NCBI RefSeq assembly: GCF_964204865.1
Contig: NC_135250.1
Coordinates: forward strand, 22,311,395-22,375,394
Direction of reading: 5' to 3'
DNA from: Styela clava
Taxonomy: Eukaryota > Chordata > Ascidiacea > Stolidobranchia > Styelidae
Length of the DNA: 64,000 bases
The notes below the pieces were generated by a model. The model did no database searches. It was given only the letters and a program-made list of their open reading frames with translations, and was not told where the DNA came from. Of the stretch, positions 11,601 to 24,703 are shown one piece after another. The position numbers were made by a program, and so were the translations under genes. The stretch's first letter is position 1. Each line of letters starts with the position of its first letter.

Positions 11601-14600
11601 TGTGGCGTGATAGACGAAGTGCCCAAAATGATCCTGAAAATTAGCTCCCACGCCTGGCATATCCCTCACAACTTCTATCTGGAAGGCAAAAACACTGCAG
11701 TCTGACATTGAAATGTGTGTCATGGTTTACGATTTTAAGGTATGTTTTACCAAAGTCTTGTGTTTACTTTTTAAAAAAATAGTCAAATATTCGTAGTGAA
11801 ATATTTGTAGATATTTTAGAGCTTAAGAATCTTTCGATATATAATCTATTGACACAACACGAATCTCCCACATGATTCTTTTACTCAGATATAAAAGATC
11901 AAGGTATCAGCGCTATTCTAAAAACGGCTTGAAGCTTAGAAAACTAAGTCAATAAAAACAAGTAAAAGTTTTTCGCTTAATTTTTTGAACAATTTTTCAC
12001 GAATATTGAAAACTATAGATAATACATGTATTACATTTTAATTCTTTTTCCGCAAATGTTATGAAAGTAAGAGTCTACCTCCATCTCTTCAAGGTGATTT
12101 TTCGGGCCGATCCCCGACAACATCAATATTTGTGGAGTTCTCAGTGCACCAGCTGATAAAATTATTTCTTTTCTGGCCCTAACGTTGCTTATTTTTCCAT
12201 TTTTTATGAAACTTACGCCTGTAGCTTTTTGTTTACCGCTTTTTCCAGTAACAAAGTGAATCTTGCTTACAAGTGCCTTTGTTACAATGTGCAAACTTCT
12301 TTGTCTATAAGAAATATATTCGGATTTTATACTCTGTGGCAATAATTTGCAAAATAAACACAAGCTTCAAGTTTTTAGTCCAAATCAATTTGCATTCAAA
12401 TATTTAAAGAAGTAAAATAATTAGATACCTGAAAAATACAAGTTTGTATCGAAATTGTGCGAGCAGATGCAGATTGAAAACTTGAAAGGGGTATTCACTC
12501 GTTACGGAATTTCGAATCGCGTTGGGTAAAATAAGCTAATCGAGTGAAATGAAATATTGGATACGTAAGGTATTTAAACGTAACTCAATGTGTCGTAACT
12601 CGATGTATATTTTTTATAGGATCTACACGTTTTACCGTTCTTTATATCCCGATCGCAAAAACGCGTCTGAGGACGATTGTCTTAGTCCCTTGTATCTGGT
12701 GCAAATAAGTGAAGATATACCATCAATTTCATCAACATAGTCAACTTCCTTTATACCTTTGTATATGAAAAAACGTAAATACATTTCCGAATTTTCCAAC
12801 ATCAAACTAGCTAACTTTATACATATTATTTAAAGATTAAATTCTAATTAGATACAGCTACTCATCTGTCTGTTTCATTTTTTCAATACGTCCTCACCGA
12901 TTTCTTTTGCCGCCGTCTTCAATTTTGCAGTAAAGAGACTTTCGTAAGAAATTCTGATATTTAGTAAACCTCCTCTTCCGACTTTTTCTGATATTTTGTC
13001 ATCGACGGCGTTTTCATTTTTCCTAAAAAAAGGCTCCACATCTTTCCAACTCCATCCCTTTGCTCCATGATCTTCCCAAGAATCATAATCATGTGAACTT
13101 CCTCTCAAGTAACACATGGCATTAATTGATGTTGATCCACCGAGAATTTTTCCTCCGCAATATTTTGAATTCTAACAAAAGACATACACTTCAGACATAC
13201 ATTTCAGTTATAAGCGCCTTTCAACTTACTACGTTTTGCATGCCGAACTGGAAATATTGATATTACGGTACTTTCAAAAACCTGCGGAATCCTATCCCGG
13301 TGCAAAGTGTAAAACACATAAAAAGAAGCATTTAAAGGGGGTAGTTGTTATTTTGTCTCTTTTTTGCATACGAACTTTCAGTGTGCCGGCAGGTGTGTGT
13401 ACATCATATACTTCGGAATTACCCCGCAGTGGAAGCTTACACAGAGCCTTGTTATGATTGGAGGGTTAAAAACAAAATGTATCTAATTTGATTACCTTTC
13501 CTATTTCAAGCAACGAATATTTTTGTTTGGCCATGTCGTAGTTCCAATTATAAGGAGATTGTTGCAACATGCCATATGTCATCGCACTGGGAACTAAAGG
13601 ATTGTTGTAATCTGAGTCACCCGCTTCCAATAACAACACTCTGAACACAATAAAGACCATTGATGAACAGAAAGTTATCTAGAACAACAATCATGGATTC
13701 CGTTTTACTCCGTATTCATATTAGATTCTATAGTAGAGCAGGTTAAAAAAATTGGAACAAGATATTATGGTACATATAGTATATACCAGGGTGGTCCAAA
13801 CCCAGGCCCGCGGGCCACTTTTGGCCCGCAGCTTCATTTCTGTGCCGCGCGTCGCATTCGCAGAGTAATCATTTTTGTGTTGTTTCGTCATAAAATTAAC
13901 CAGAAAAATCTTATGACATCTTGTTACAGCAATAATGTCACTGAAATTGACTAGTGTTATGGCTAGCTGAGGCAACTGACGAAGTTGAATGATGGGCTTG
14001 GCAGTCTAAATTGTTATCTGGCTTTATATCGTTTTGGTCAGGAATATATGCTAACAATTTTGGCATCATAGAAAACTTAAAATCGAATACGGATTCCATT
14101 AGCCTAGGTTGGCGCTATGCCTGATAACTAAATATTAATGTTATGGCCGAACAATATTAGGCCTTAACATTATGGTCTTACAATTCGTGCCTGGTGTTTT
14201 TATCAACCAGCCTAAATAGTATTACAAAAAATGTTGCCTATATATCAGAAAGTTTATTAATTACCATTCTGTACCTCACATTGTGTAATCAATCAATCTG
14301 TAGTTATATATAAGTCATTTCGTAAACATGAGTTTGAGAATGAAAACTGACGAATTCAAACAAATTTTTAACTGGATGTGGGAGGAAAAATATCACAATT
14401 CTTTCTTGATATGTCTGCAAGTTGTGTCGGTGAAAAAAACAATTGAATTTTAAACGGCATTTTAGAATCTTGTGAGCAATGAGAATTTTCCAAAGTTAGG
14501 ATTTTGCATTGAAAATCTATCGATGTTCGAAAGCACTTACATATGCGAAAGCATTTTTTTCCGTAATGAAGAGTTTGAAGATCATGCAATATAAGTAGGA

Positions 14601-15551
14601 GACTTTTGCAGGTTTTAGTTAATTTTTGTGGTGGTTTTTGCATGGGTTAGCTCTATAAATTCAATGTGTTTGCGCAATAAAAGTGTTTGTATTGTATTGC
14701 ACTGTTTAGCTATTCTTAGTACTATTGTGGCCCGCGAACAAAGCAAAAATAATTTTGTGGCCCGTGGAGCCGACAACCTTAGACCACCCTGGAATATATA
14801 CATTGTAAACATATGTATTGTACAGAGACACATCATCTTTGTTAGTTTTTGGTCCATGGTACATTTTTTTGTACGTGTAACAGAAGGACAGAGAATATTA
14901 ATTAACCGAACTCACATATTTAAAAAAATATATAAATGAGGCAAAATTTTGCGAGTATGCAGAACATACCGTTTTCATTTCACTCGTTTATTATTACATC
15001 TATATTCATAAATTGTTAGGAAATGTTGGATGCAAAAGCTCATTGAAAATATGCAATAAGTTGGGTAAAATATGGTAACTGATGGTTGTTTCTTGAAATA
15101 TTTTTTCCACAGTAATAAAACATTTAAGTTTCTTCCAATTCTCAATCATAATACAATGCTCACGTCATCCCAGTTTTGTCTGAGAGTCCTCTCGCAACCA
15201 CAGCTCCAGATGCACCTGCCCCAACTACAAAAAAAGAAGAAAATTCATTGGTTTCCAAGATGACTGAGTTATGCATGTAGTACTGTGTCTCTATAAAAAT
15301 TTTTGCAACTGACAAAGAGTTATTGAAGTCGTATACACGAATACTTGAGTAATGATAATAATACTAATCCTCAAGTCGCACCATATATTACTTTCGTGCC
15401 TGAACAAACGCTTTTTGTGCTTCAGATAAATCAATGATCACTCACCAACAATAAAATCGTATTCTTCCGATACATCGTTCGTTATCATCGGGTCGTACGA
15501 CTTCCGTGCTAGTAGAGTCAATAGCAGAGCGACTAATGTTGACTTGATCAT
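8622..15551 (-). pseudogene. GMC oxidoreductase, unit 1: 13 exons, +2 frameshift in exon 11
   Basis: FAD-dependent glucose-methanol-choline family. Exons (minus order): 15551-15446, 15224-15164, 13640-13496, 13171-12898, 12744-12636, 12304-12079, 11678-11574, 11462-11338, 10862-10787, 10362-10215, 9552-9442, 9076-8960, 8763-8622 (TAA). Phases join in every case except exon 11, which has two extra bases at about 9484-9488 relative to the other three copies, so the frame after GFRM is lost before the catalytic region. Otherwise the FAD motif GAGASG, both GMC signatures and the catalytic His exon are well kept. A cryptic GT (CTGAA|GTATGC) just past the lesion would restore frame while dropping about 11 residues, so a shortened product cannot be excluded. 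Intron 2 contains a hAT-like insert. It diverges from scramblase 1 by about 2.1 kb. Confidence 0.75.
13797..14791. mobile_element. Non-autonomous hAT-like element in GMC 1 intron 2
   Basis: Ends CAGGGTGGTCCAAACCC and AGACCACCCTG are inverted, with GGCCCGCGGGCC-type sequence just inside the left and GTGGCCCG at the right. The flank GTATATAC (left) reappears as ATATATAC two bases past the right end, consistent with an altered 8-bp target duplication. Units 3 and 4 show the uninterrupted site (AGTATATACATTG near 44930 and 60380). A 3'-truncated copy sits at the same place in unit 2. Confidence 0.75.
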
Positions 15552-17699
15552 TTTCAATAATTTGCCTAATTTTGCATAACTTTAGCGAAAAAAATTAAAC
15601 AAAATATTTTTACACGTTTATGATACAACTGTCAGTATCACAAATAGAGAAACGAAATTGTGCATTTTGGTGATTATGCCAATAATGTTAATCATTCTAT
15701 CATCTGTTTATCCCAATAAATTCGAAAATGAAATACATATCCAACATTTAATGATGCCAGACTTATAATGCGAGGATGATGTAGGAAGAATGTAGACAAG
15801 TATAGTGATTCTAGAGTCTTGCTGCACTTCTACCGTTCTAGCATTTAATTTATGCGCGCCTGGACTTCATCGCTATAGCATGTCTTTTTCTAACTTTTGT
15901 CGAGCATCGTCATGCACTCCTGATCAAATACACAAACATATTGCATTGCGCTACAACCTGTTATTTAGCGCTTAATTATATGCCTCGGGGTTTGATGCCT
16001 CTAAAACATCTCATCGGATAAGAATGGAATGAAAACACGCGACACTAAAGTTGCAAGTTACAAATTTCGTCATAGTCAAACCAATTATTTTTTGTAGATA
16101 AAAAATGATCTCCCAAGAATATATTTCGTTTAAGCCCACATTATATATATAGTTGTAATAATATTGATGTAATGGAGCAACTACTATATATGACAAATGT
16201 TTTTGAAGTTAACACAGGCTGTGGCTATTGTTCAAAGGATGGCATCCAATTAATTTTCTGCTTTGGATTCCCATAGTTCATGGATGATTTTCCATTCTAC
16301 ATAGTATTTCACGGTTCCCATTTATTTTCGAATACTATTTACCGTAAACAGCAATCTATTGAATTTTCTACTAACCCACATTATATTTTGCACACTAGCG
16401 CTATCCATTTTGGGTGAAGCAATAGAAAGTGAGTCACCATGTTTAAAGATTCTGATCGTGAATTGTCGAGTGCAAAGTGCGCGAAGTAGTATAATACCAA
16501 GCAGAAAAGTCGATAAAATGATGCGAAATATTCGCCATAAACAGCCACATATCCCGTTCATTGTAAGGATAATTAGTTGCTTCAAAACCAAATACATACA
16601 CAAATTTATAGTCTTTGTAATCCCCCAGGCAAAACAGACATAAACATGGAATAAAGTAAACTAAATGCACGTGTGTAAACGATACTAACGATTAACTGTT
16701 GAAAAAAAGCATCGGAATTTATGGATTACTAGATTATTATATTGAAATTCACAAACTGATATAGGCTGACAATCTTGTATTCGGATACACTTCATGAACA
16801 CAAAATAGTTTGAAATCATTATCCATCTCTATTTATTGGACACGTAATGGACCTAAGGATCGTTTTGATATTTTTTTTTAATTTTGTTTTTGTTGTTGAT
16901 CTTTTCTTTGTACCGTTATGGGAAAATCGCTTTTGTTTTTGATCACTGGACCAATTGTTTTTAACCAATTTCACTGGGTAAAGATTGTGTTATTCGCTAG
17001 AAGGCTATTACTTTTATTCATTCGTATGAATTCTATGAGACCTGATATTTCATCCAAAATTTCGCTATATTATTTTTATTCATGGGAACACGGTTTTTAG
17101 TCAGCGTGATGACTGGCTTTCCGTTTGAATTCTGCAAATTCTTGCTACCCGAAATTCGGACATTTTTTTAACGGTACCGGTACCGTTGCAGTGACTCAGG
17201 TCAGTTAGTATTCCAATTCACGTTGAAACTGAATCACGAAGAATGGATCTTTGTCACAGGTCCTTGGAAAGCTACGGCAGTTTACCTCCTAGCATCGTTA
17301 CCGATACCCTGTGTAGTCGAGTTGTCTATGAGATTTGTCCGTTTAATCGAGTTGTCCGTGTGGTGTAGCCGAGTTTTTCGGATTCCGATATGACTACTGG
17401 TAAGTTACGGCATATGATTTTAGGGGAATGGATGATAAAGTATTTAGTTTTGCATTCCGTGTCCACATATTTGAGCATAGCTCTCTTGTATTCATATACA
17501 TTCATTATATGCACCCAATTTCCTGTACCTTCCCAGTCTTTAGCAGAGCCTGTGCAAATGATACAATAAGTTTTTGCCCTTGAAAATATACGAACAAATT
17601 TGAAATAACCGCGAAATAATAATCTTTGTTGCGTCACAATAATTCGTATTGTATGTTAATTTAATGATATTATTTTGAAGCAAGTAGAAACAAGCGATC
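15552..17699. promoter_or_regulatory. Divergent intergenic region, GMC 1 / scramblase 1
   Basis: 2.1 kb between two head-to-head start codons, so it should hold both promoters. No sure TATA or initiator could be assigned. Parts (15552-16480) are kept in units 3 and 4. Unit 2 lacks 16092-17268. An open frame at 16359-16643 with a hydrophobic start is not kept in units 3 and 4 and is not called. Confidence 0.4.
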
Positions 17700-19127
17700 A
17701 TGGATGTCAGTTCGGTCCCGTCTCACGAAACTACAGTTGGTGAACTCCAAGAGTTCTTCGTTGTTCAAGAGTATGACAATGCTGGTGGCTGCAAGAGAGG
17801 TTTTTATCAGATATTAGATAGATATAACCGACATCACTATTCTGTTACGAGAGAGATTGATTCTGGCAAAACTCCAATCGTGATTCACCTGATAGATAAC
17901 AAGAATAACAATGTATTGAGAATGGAACCGAGGCTTAGGTAATTGAAAAAAAGGATTTAGTAAATAAATTAAACAATTTTAAAGTGAATAGTTTTACTAG
18001 GCATGACATATGCAAAACATGTCTTTAATCATTTTCACCTAATTCAGTTTTTCACTTTTAATCCAGATTTACCGGTATTCCGGAGTACCATGTGATTCAG
18101 AAATCAAATCGATTTTTCTAGTCGATCTGAATTCTCGAATACTTATTAATTAGTCATATTATATTTGTTTATTATCACTGATCCTTATAGCAATATACAT
18201 ACGACATTGAACAATGGAATATTACTGCTGGACACGAAATGGGCAGACAGATCGTTTTGATATTATGGTGCTTCAAAATTGCGCACCTAGTGGTTCCGCG
18301 TTCGCTACTGTCTAATCATCTATGGTCACTCGAAGTGGAGACGCCTACGATTCCGTACCACAACTATATATATATATTTCCACTTCAGTGTTCCGTACCG
18401 GTACTGTAAAAGATCAGATATCCGTACTACTTCGTTTTGACCTTCGGGCCCAAATATTTGGGCATTGCACTCTTGTATTATATCGAATTAAACTTCAAAA
18501 TGAGAAACGCCAAACCTCCATTTTTTTAATCATCAATGTTGACAAAGTAATTCTTACCTAACTGAAAACTCACTCTTTTGTGAGTTTGATATTTTCGTTG
18601 GCCTTTTTGTGACTGAAAATCCCCCTTTTTCCTATTTTTAATGAACTTTCTTATTTTTTTCCTATTTCAATGAACTTTATTTTTCCTTCTCGTAAACTTA
18701 CGTATTAAATTATATGTGCAATAGGCCGTGCCATGCATTTTGTTGTTGCTTGAAAGACTGCAGTCACAGTATGGAAGTTTCTGCTAACGGTGAGCTACTT
18801 GGAGTGATTCGTCATGGGGTGAACTGCTTCCTGCCAAAGCTATCTGTTGAAAAGTTCGGACAAACACTCTTTGTTATCAAGGAACCTGGTTGTCCGTGCT
18901 GTTGGATATGCAAGTGCGATGAATTAGTGTTCAACGTCTTTCTTTCGGATAATCCTCAACCTGTAGCATGTATTGTAAAACTGTTTGACACATGCATGTC
19001 AGAGATACCTATGTTCAAAGTGATGTTTCATAAACAAGATCTAGATTTGATTTCTAAATTTCTCATCTTTTCTGCTACATTTCTAATAACTATTTTGTTT
19101 TTTGAAACAGTTGATACGGGAATATAA
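17700..19127 (+). CDS. Phospholipid scramblase family protein, unit 1, intact (213 aa)
   Basis: Two exons: 17700-17938 (ends CTTAG|GTAATT, phase 2) and 18725-19127 (after GCAATAG; stop TAA 19125-19127). The protein follows the scramblase beta-barrel order: ELQEFFVVQEYDN, PIVIHLIDNKNN, LRMEPRLRPC, then a Cys cluster CHAFCCCLKDC (residues 82-92) like the palmitoylated CCxxCC of vertebrate scramblases, MEVSANGELLGVI, the CPCC segment, and a C-terminal hydrophobic helix (about 188-206) ending FFETVDTGI. The family moves lipids between membrane leaflets or acts in membrane signalling. At 213 aa it is shorter than human scramblase 1 (318 aa), lacking the Pro-rich N-terminus. The loop before the helix lacks most acidic residues of the family calcium motif. 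Family sure; activity uncertain. Confidence 0.88.
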
Positions 19128-20066
19128 CCTCTTTCATGATCATGCAGTATCACGTGCTGAAAGAGCAAAGGGTAAGGGTAGCAATGTATGCAAATTTGTA
19201 TCGAGAGTTTTCTGAAAAGCTGGCTCAGTTGAATATATTGTACTTATGCGCAACTCATCTAATAGTTCGTTGACTGGCAATTAAAATTTTCAATTCATTT
19301 CTAACTCGAACTAGATAATTACTATTTTTTTCATATTTTAAAACGTTATGGAGGTGTTTTTCTCGAATTTCACATTTTTGCATCAGTGGCGACGACTTTC
19401 TACAAAACCTCCTTATATTAACATAAGTTAAACAAAAGCAAAGAAAACAGACCAGAAATTTGGTGGTGGAACAATAATTAGATTTTAGCAAAATGTTACA
19501 TTCATTAAAAACGGTTTTCATTTCTTAGTTAAGATTCTAAAACAAAGAGTTCATATTTTAAAACGTTATGGAGGTGTTTTTCTCGAATTTCACATTTTTG
19601 CATCAGTGGCGACGACTTTCTACAAAACCTCCTTATATTAACATAAGTTAAACAAAAGCAAAGAAAACAGACCAGAAATTTGGTGGTAGAACAATAATTA
19701 GATTTTAGCAAAATGTTACATTCATTAAAAACGGTTTTCATTTCTTATGTAAGATTCTAAAACTCAAGAGTCGTTATTTTGTTTGATCCAATGAATAATA
19801 ATTCCGTCAAAGAATGAGATCGTAATCCCGAATCAATAGTTGGGTAGTTATATAGAGGAAATTATCGAATTTATCGAAAAAAGTGGGGATCACTGTGTTA
19901 AGGCATCGATGCATTATATGGTTTTACCGTGTACCGTGTTTACCGTGACATTTTTTTGATATTGAGATTTATCAAATATATTTATTGTTCCAATGCTAGA
20001 TTAAGCGATTTATTTGATATCAATTTCGGCAGTAATAGTTTAATATGCTTCATTAAGTATTCCAAT
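19128..20066. other. Spacer between scramblase 1 and discoidin copy 2
   Basis: Contains the 220-bp tandem pair and, from about 19862, sequence like the upstream region of discoidin copy 1 (2310-2518). The region after the scramblase stop has no clear AATAAA close by. Minus-strand frames here (19255-19521, 19529-19741) exist only because of the tandem repeat and resemble no known protein. Confidence 0.5.
19332..19763. repeat. 220-bp direct tandem duplication, first block
   Basis: CATATTTTAAAACGTTATGG starts at 19332 and again at 19552; each copy runs through AAGATTCTAAAAC. The two copies are almost identical. The sister block has the same pair at 34742; unit 3 (48645-48835) has only a single, 5'-shortened copy, so the duplication predates the block duplication but is not ancestral to all units. 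Confidence 0.85.
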
Positions 20067-23000
20067 ATGGCAAAGTTCGTGATTGTGTTAGTATCCCTCA
20101 CTTCAGTGGGAATGTTCGATTCTTGTGACAAACCCAATGTTTTCGAGTTTTCTACTGCTCTCGTCTCTGACAAACAAAATCTTGCAATACGGCAACATGT
20201 CAAGGAAGGCCAGGCAAGAGGGGCCCAGTTGGCTCTCAAGGAAACAAAGGTGTAAAAGTTGACACTGGCGCAACAGGGACATCGGTATCACTTGAAGCAA
20301 GAGTAAAACAATTAGAAGGTAAAAGTCATTTGTATCTTGAAGTACTTTTAAATTAAGAAATTTGTTATAACTTTATTTCTATGCAGCTGTGTTTAGTAAA
20401 AGAATTTACCAAATTTTTAATATTTATTGAAATAATACCAAACTGCATTTGTTAGACACCTATTAAAATTGTATTATATGAATTGCCATGTGTAGAAGTG
20501 AGATACAAAACAAAATTAAACCGGTTTATTCAGAAAAAACAGGAAAACCCATTTTTTTTCTGGTTGTTGTAAATAAACGTTATTAAAAATAATTAACTCG
20601 AATTAGTCTTTTTTATTGCACCTATATGCTCTGTTTTACAGATACAATTATCATGATGAAGAAAGTAATCACACCGAATCGGAAACGTAAGAATTTATAT
20701 ATTTATTCTAGCTATTTTAAGGGTACTTATACTATATTATTAAAAACGACTATACTAAGTCGTGAGCAAAATGTGATAGACAAAGATGGCTGCCGGCATT
20801 TACAAATTGGTTTAATGATAGGCATAAAAATTGATGTCAATATTTTGAATAGAATATCTTCTATAAATATGTTTTTGCGATGACCACTTACTTACAAGTT
20901 CCAAAAACATCTCTAATCAGAAAATCTGAATTTTCTTTAAAATTTCTAAAAAAGCAAATTCATCAAAGCATTTCTTTCAAAATCAAAATTTTCGAGATGC
21001 AAAATTTGTTGAAATGCAAAAATGTTTGAAAATGAAAACTGAAATAAATCACATCAAATTACTGACAATCGTAGTATTAATAAAAATTCCGAAATGGTCT
21101 GATGATCGCGTAATATATCAAATATTTCTCAAAGTCGAATTTTGCGCAATGGGCATGAAGTCAAGAGACATTGCGGATGCAGATATTTCAACCTCTTCCG
21201 ATTGGGAAAGTTTTCATCATGGACAATATGGAAGATTAAATGAACAGCCTGCATCAAACCCAACTTCTTATGGAGCATGGATTTCTCGAAAACGTGAGTT
21301 TTAAATTTTTCAATAAGTGAGTAAAATGCGATTATTATCCTGTCTTGATATCGCCAGAATATGCAGTCCTAGGCTTACCATAAATCTGAAACAAAAAACC
21401 GGGACGGTGCGATTTGGCAAACATTCGGTCGATTGCCAGTCTTAATAATATTGGAACGTCTGCCATGCCATTGCGGGTATATACGGCTGTGAATCTCTAC
21501 TGATCATTGAATTAGAAAAAACACAAAAAATTAGTTTTCATCATTCATTTAGACCAAAAGTATTAGTCCGCAGATCCGCCTTTCTCAAAAATTCTTGTTT
21601 TGATTTTGTCATAAAACTGATAACAAGAGACATCACCATTAAATTTGCAGGTTACGGAGTGGTTTTATACTTTCTTCTGGAATTCTGCACCTGCTTTCGG
21701 ACCAAAATTTTTTAACAATGGAAAAAATCCTTTCAACAGATGCCGATGTTCCGAAAAACAAAATCAACTCATTTGCTGCAAATTCGAAATGCTAATATTT
21801 CTGTTAGAAAAACGTTAAACATCTCTGTCCACTTAATTTCAACCGGCAAAGTAAGTCAAATTGCATTTGAACCATGCTCATATAAATATCTCTTCATCAG
21901 TATTCGTCGAAAAGTGCATCGCTATTCAAAACCTGATCAGCTAACCAAACATATCATTTATCAATTTTGCAGACCAAACACTTCAGTCCAGTTTATTTCA
22001 CTCTTCAAACTTGTCAATATGTGTGGCCTGGCAGCATTGTAGGCTTCATCGTGCAGCTCAATATACGATAGACATTTCTCGTAAAAATCGCAAACATTCT
22101 TTTTAAATACAAATTTTTTCCCTGCAAATTTAGCTTCACCTCCGACAGAATATTTGCAACATCTACGGCAGGGGTCGGCAACTTTTTGTCGCCCGCGGGC
22201 CAAAATTAAGGGTTGCGAGTCATTGGCTGGCCGCACATATTTTTAGAAAGTTGAAACTGAACGGATGATACTTTTTATATTAAAAACCAAGCAGTGATAC
22301 ATCCATCTCTCGAATAAAATATAGATTTATTTCCTGTCAAAAATGTCAAAACATTCCATTTGAATATTTTCAGCGCCATTGAACCCTTTGCACTTAGCAT
22401 CAACTTTTCTGCGTTTTGTTGCCATTCGAGCTTGAAGTAAATCATCATTAAATTCAGAGGAGAACAGCGGAGCAATGCACCAACTCTCATTTATTTCTGG
22501 CTAAACGTGCAAAATCAGCGAATCCGCTTATCAGACAGCGGACATCAGAAATTCTAACTGTGTATATTTACAAGTTAATGCAAATTTAGCCTCAAAAAAA
22601 TTTGAAATTAATTCAGAGGTGCAGTCAAAACTTTGGTCATGAAGAGCAGTGTGATAGGTAAATGTCGGCTGCCAACGACACAGAATCATCCGAATTTGTT
22701 ATCGCAAATTGGACAGTCGAGTCGATGCTCAATGTTTTGTGCTTCCTGCTTTGGATATGATCGTTGACATCTGAACGTCCGCCTTGACTAATAGAAAAAC
22801 AGATCTGCAATGCGTACAGTGTACATTTGAACCTTTCCTCCTTCAGTTTGCTTCAAATAAGGAAAATCTTTCTTCAACTCATCAGAAAACTTGTACTTTC
22901 TTTTTGGCATTTCGACAACTTAACGACATTGCAGTTAACGCCAGAAAACGCATTAAAACATATATATACCAATTGTGACAAAACAATAGAGCGATTTCTC

Positions 23001-23946
23001 TCTCTGAACTAGCAAAGTGTGTCGCAAAACAGTGGTAAATGGGCTGTCACCGTTAAAAAAAAAATTGTAATAAGGTTGAATTTGAATTTTTTACCCAAGA
23101 AAACCGTGCTGACAAACCGGGACATTTGAGTCAACCGGCCGGGACGCCGGGACAGCTTGTCAAAACCGGGACTGTCCCGGCTAAACCGGGACGTATGGTA
23201 AGCCTATGCAGTCCATGAGTATCGATGCAGTGTTTTTATGATAGAAGAGATCAATGCTTAAATATATGGGACACAAAAACCAAAATGAAGTAGCCTAGTA
23301 CGGGTAATAAATCTTTTACAGTACCGGCACCGTGTTTCGCGACTTCGACTGACCACCAGATCGCTACGATTTCCAACGCGGAACCGCCACAAACGCAATT
23401 TTTAATTTTGATGGCGTCATCACCCACAGGAATTTTGCAAATAAATAAAAGTAACTGCCTTCATGCGACAACAACAGTCTCTAACCACTGCAATGTCAGT
23501 GCAATTGGTCTAGCTAGTAGTTGAAGGGAAAAGCGATTTTTTTCACGAAACGAATACTAAAAACAACAACAACATAATAACAAAACGATATATAATACTT
23601 GAAATGTAAAAGAAAATCTCGCATCAATTTATACTAATTGTCGAATCATGTTTTTGTTTTTCGAACGCTGGGTTGAAAGTTATGATCAATGGGTGACTTC
23701 GTATAAAATCAAGTGTGGAAATTCTACAGACAGTCCAAACCATCATGGAAAATAATCAAGAGAAGGTAGGCACATTTTGTTGTAGGTTTAAACATCTAAT
23801 TCTGTATTTAACGTTGTATTTAATATACTTTACCAGGTATTTCCGGGAAATATTGACCGAAATACTAAAGTCACAAATATATTTCCCAATCCAGTGCTTT
23901 GCCGCTACGTGCGACTCTATCCACAGCGTTGGCATGTGCATTTGAG
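20067..23946 (+). pseudogene. Collagen/discoidin gene, unit 2, broken
   Basis: Relics of exon 1 (20067-20318), exon 2 (20642-20686), exon 3 (21135-21293), part of exon 4 (about 23679-23765) and part of exon 5 (23837-23946). Exon 1 lacks one base near 20180 relative to copy 1, so the frame runs out of the collagen part and stops at GTGTAA. Exon 4 has lost its acceptor and first 70-80 bases (including GDWIQIDL) and two more bases inside. Exon 5 lost its last 40-odd bases with the closing Cys and stop. A hAT element lies between exons 3 and 4. Copies 3 and 4 share the exon 4 and 5 deletions, so these arose before the copies multiplied. Confidence 0.85.
21370..23206. mobile_element. hAT-superfamily element with perfect 8-bp target duplication
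   Basis: Inverted ends TAGGCTTACCATA and TATGGTAAGCCTA, flanked by the direct repeat TGCAGTCC at 21362-21369 and 23207-23214. The sister block has the same site once and empty (ATGCAGTCCATGGG near 36753). The right end is rich in CCGGGAC / GTCCCGG. A minus-strand frame at 21961-22236 has a hAT-transposase flavour but is short, so the element is probably non-autonomous. A CAGGGGTCGGCAAC end at about 22168 suggests a nested second element. Confidence 0.85.
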
Positions 23947-24703
23947 CAGTAAATTTTCGTTGTTAGAATTTTGTTATTCCAATACTCTATGGCCAACTTT
24001 TGATCTTATCTTGACTTGTTGTGATGTCATGGGTACTGCTAGATAACCACTAGACTGAAATGTCATAAACCCTTATACCGTAAAGAGAAAAACTTAAGTT
24101 TAACACAGCACAGTACGAGACAAGCGCAGCGGAATCGAGAGAAATAGAGAACCATGCGGACAGGAAGAAGCCCAAGGCAATTATGAGAAAACAATTATGA
24201 CGTCATAAACCCAAATCTAGTTACGGTTGACAACCGACGAATCGATGAGAATCAATGAAAATGTTTCATGAAACGCTAATTCTCCTAATAATTCTTATTA
24301 AAAATAAGATGGCACGCAAAGACGCTTGATTATAGACGCTTGCCATGAATGTTAACCATTTAAACCAAGGGTCGACAATTACTTTTTAATCGCGACTCGG
24401 AAAGGAATTTCAAAATTTCGCGACCTAAACCTCCGTTGGTTACTGGATACAACAAAATTCACTGGTTTATGTTTATTGAACTTCATAGAATAAACTATGA
24501 TATAATTTATCATACAGCCAATCCATTTGAAAAAACAACTTTACTTTTTAACCAATCTATATTGCTTCCATCCCTTCAAACGGCTTTTTACAACTATTAC
24601 CATTTCGTGCGTTTTGTCATACTGAACCGCAAGAACAGAACCAACTGAATTATGCATCATATTATTTATTTATCATACGTTTCCATTCATGAAAAAATGC
24701 ATT
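23947..24703. other. Convergent intergenic region, unit 2
   Basis: Homologous to 7870-8621 of unit 1 and nearly identical to 37489-38244. It holds the decayed 3' flank of discoidin copy 2 and the 3' end region of GMC 2 (minus-strand AATAAA near 24665). No separate gene seen. Confidence 0.5.

Noticed and set aside
12031-12078. Extension of GMC exon 6 past EEME ([15 protein letters not shown])
   Set aside because: The GTAGAC donor right after EEME and the phase-matched next exon (IEVVRDMPGVG) restore normal GMC sequence; the extension is intron.
12549-12740. 63-residue + strand open frame
   Set aside because: It is antisense to GMC exon 5 and its flanks; the minus strand gives the family sequence DYVDEIDG...GLRQSSSDAFL.
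12865-12897. Extension of GMC exon 4 into EDVLKK
   Set aside because: Ending at ATCG|GTGAGG joins in frame to the DYVDEIDG exon; the extension reads into stops in several copies.
16359-16643. 94-residue open frame with a hydrophobic start between GMC 1 and scramblase 1
   Set aside because: The matching DNA in units 3 and 4 does not keep the frame, and it overlaps minus-strand frames of equal length; chance is likely.
19255-19741. Two similar minus-strand open frames (88 and 70 residues)
   Set aside because: They come from the 220-bp duplication and end in unrelated sequence; no splice context or known domain.
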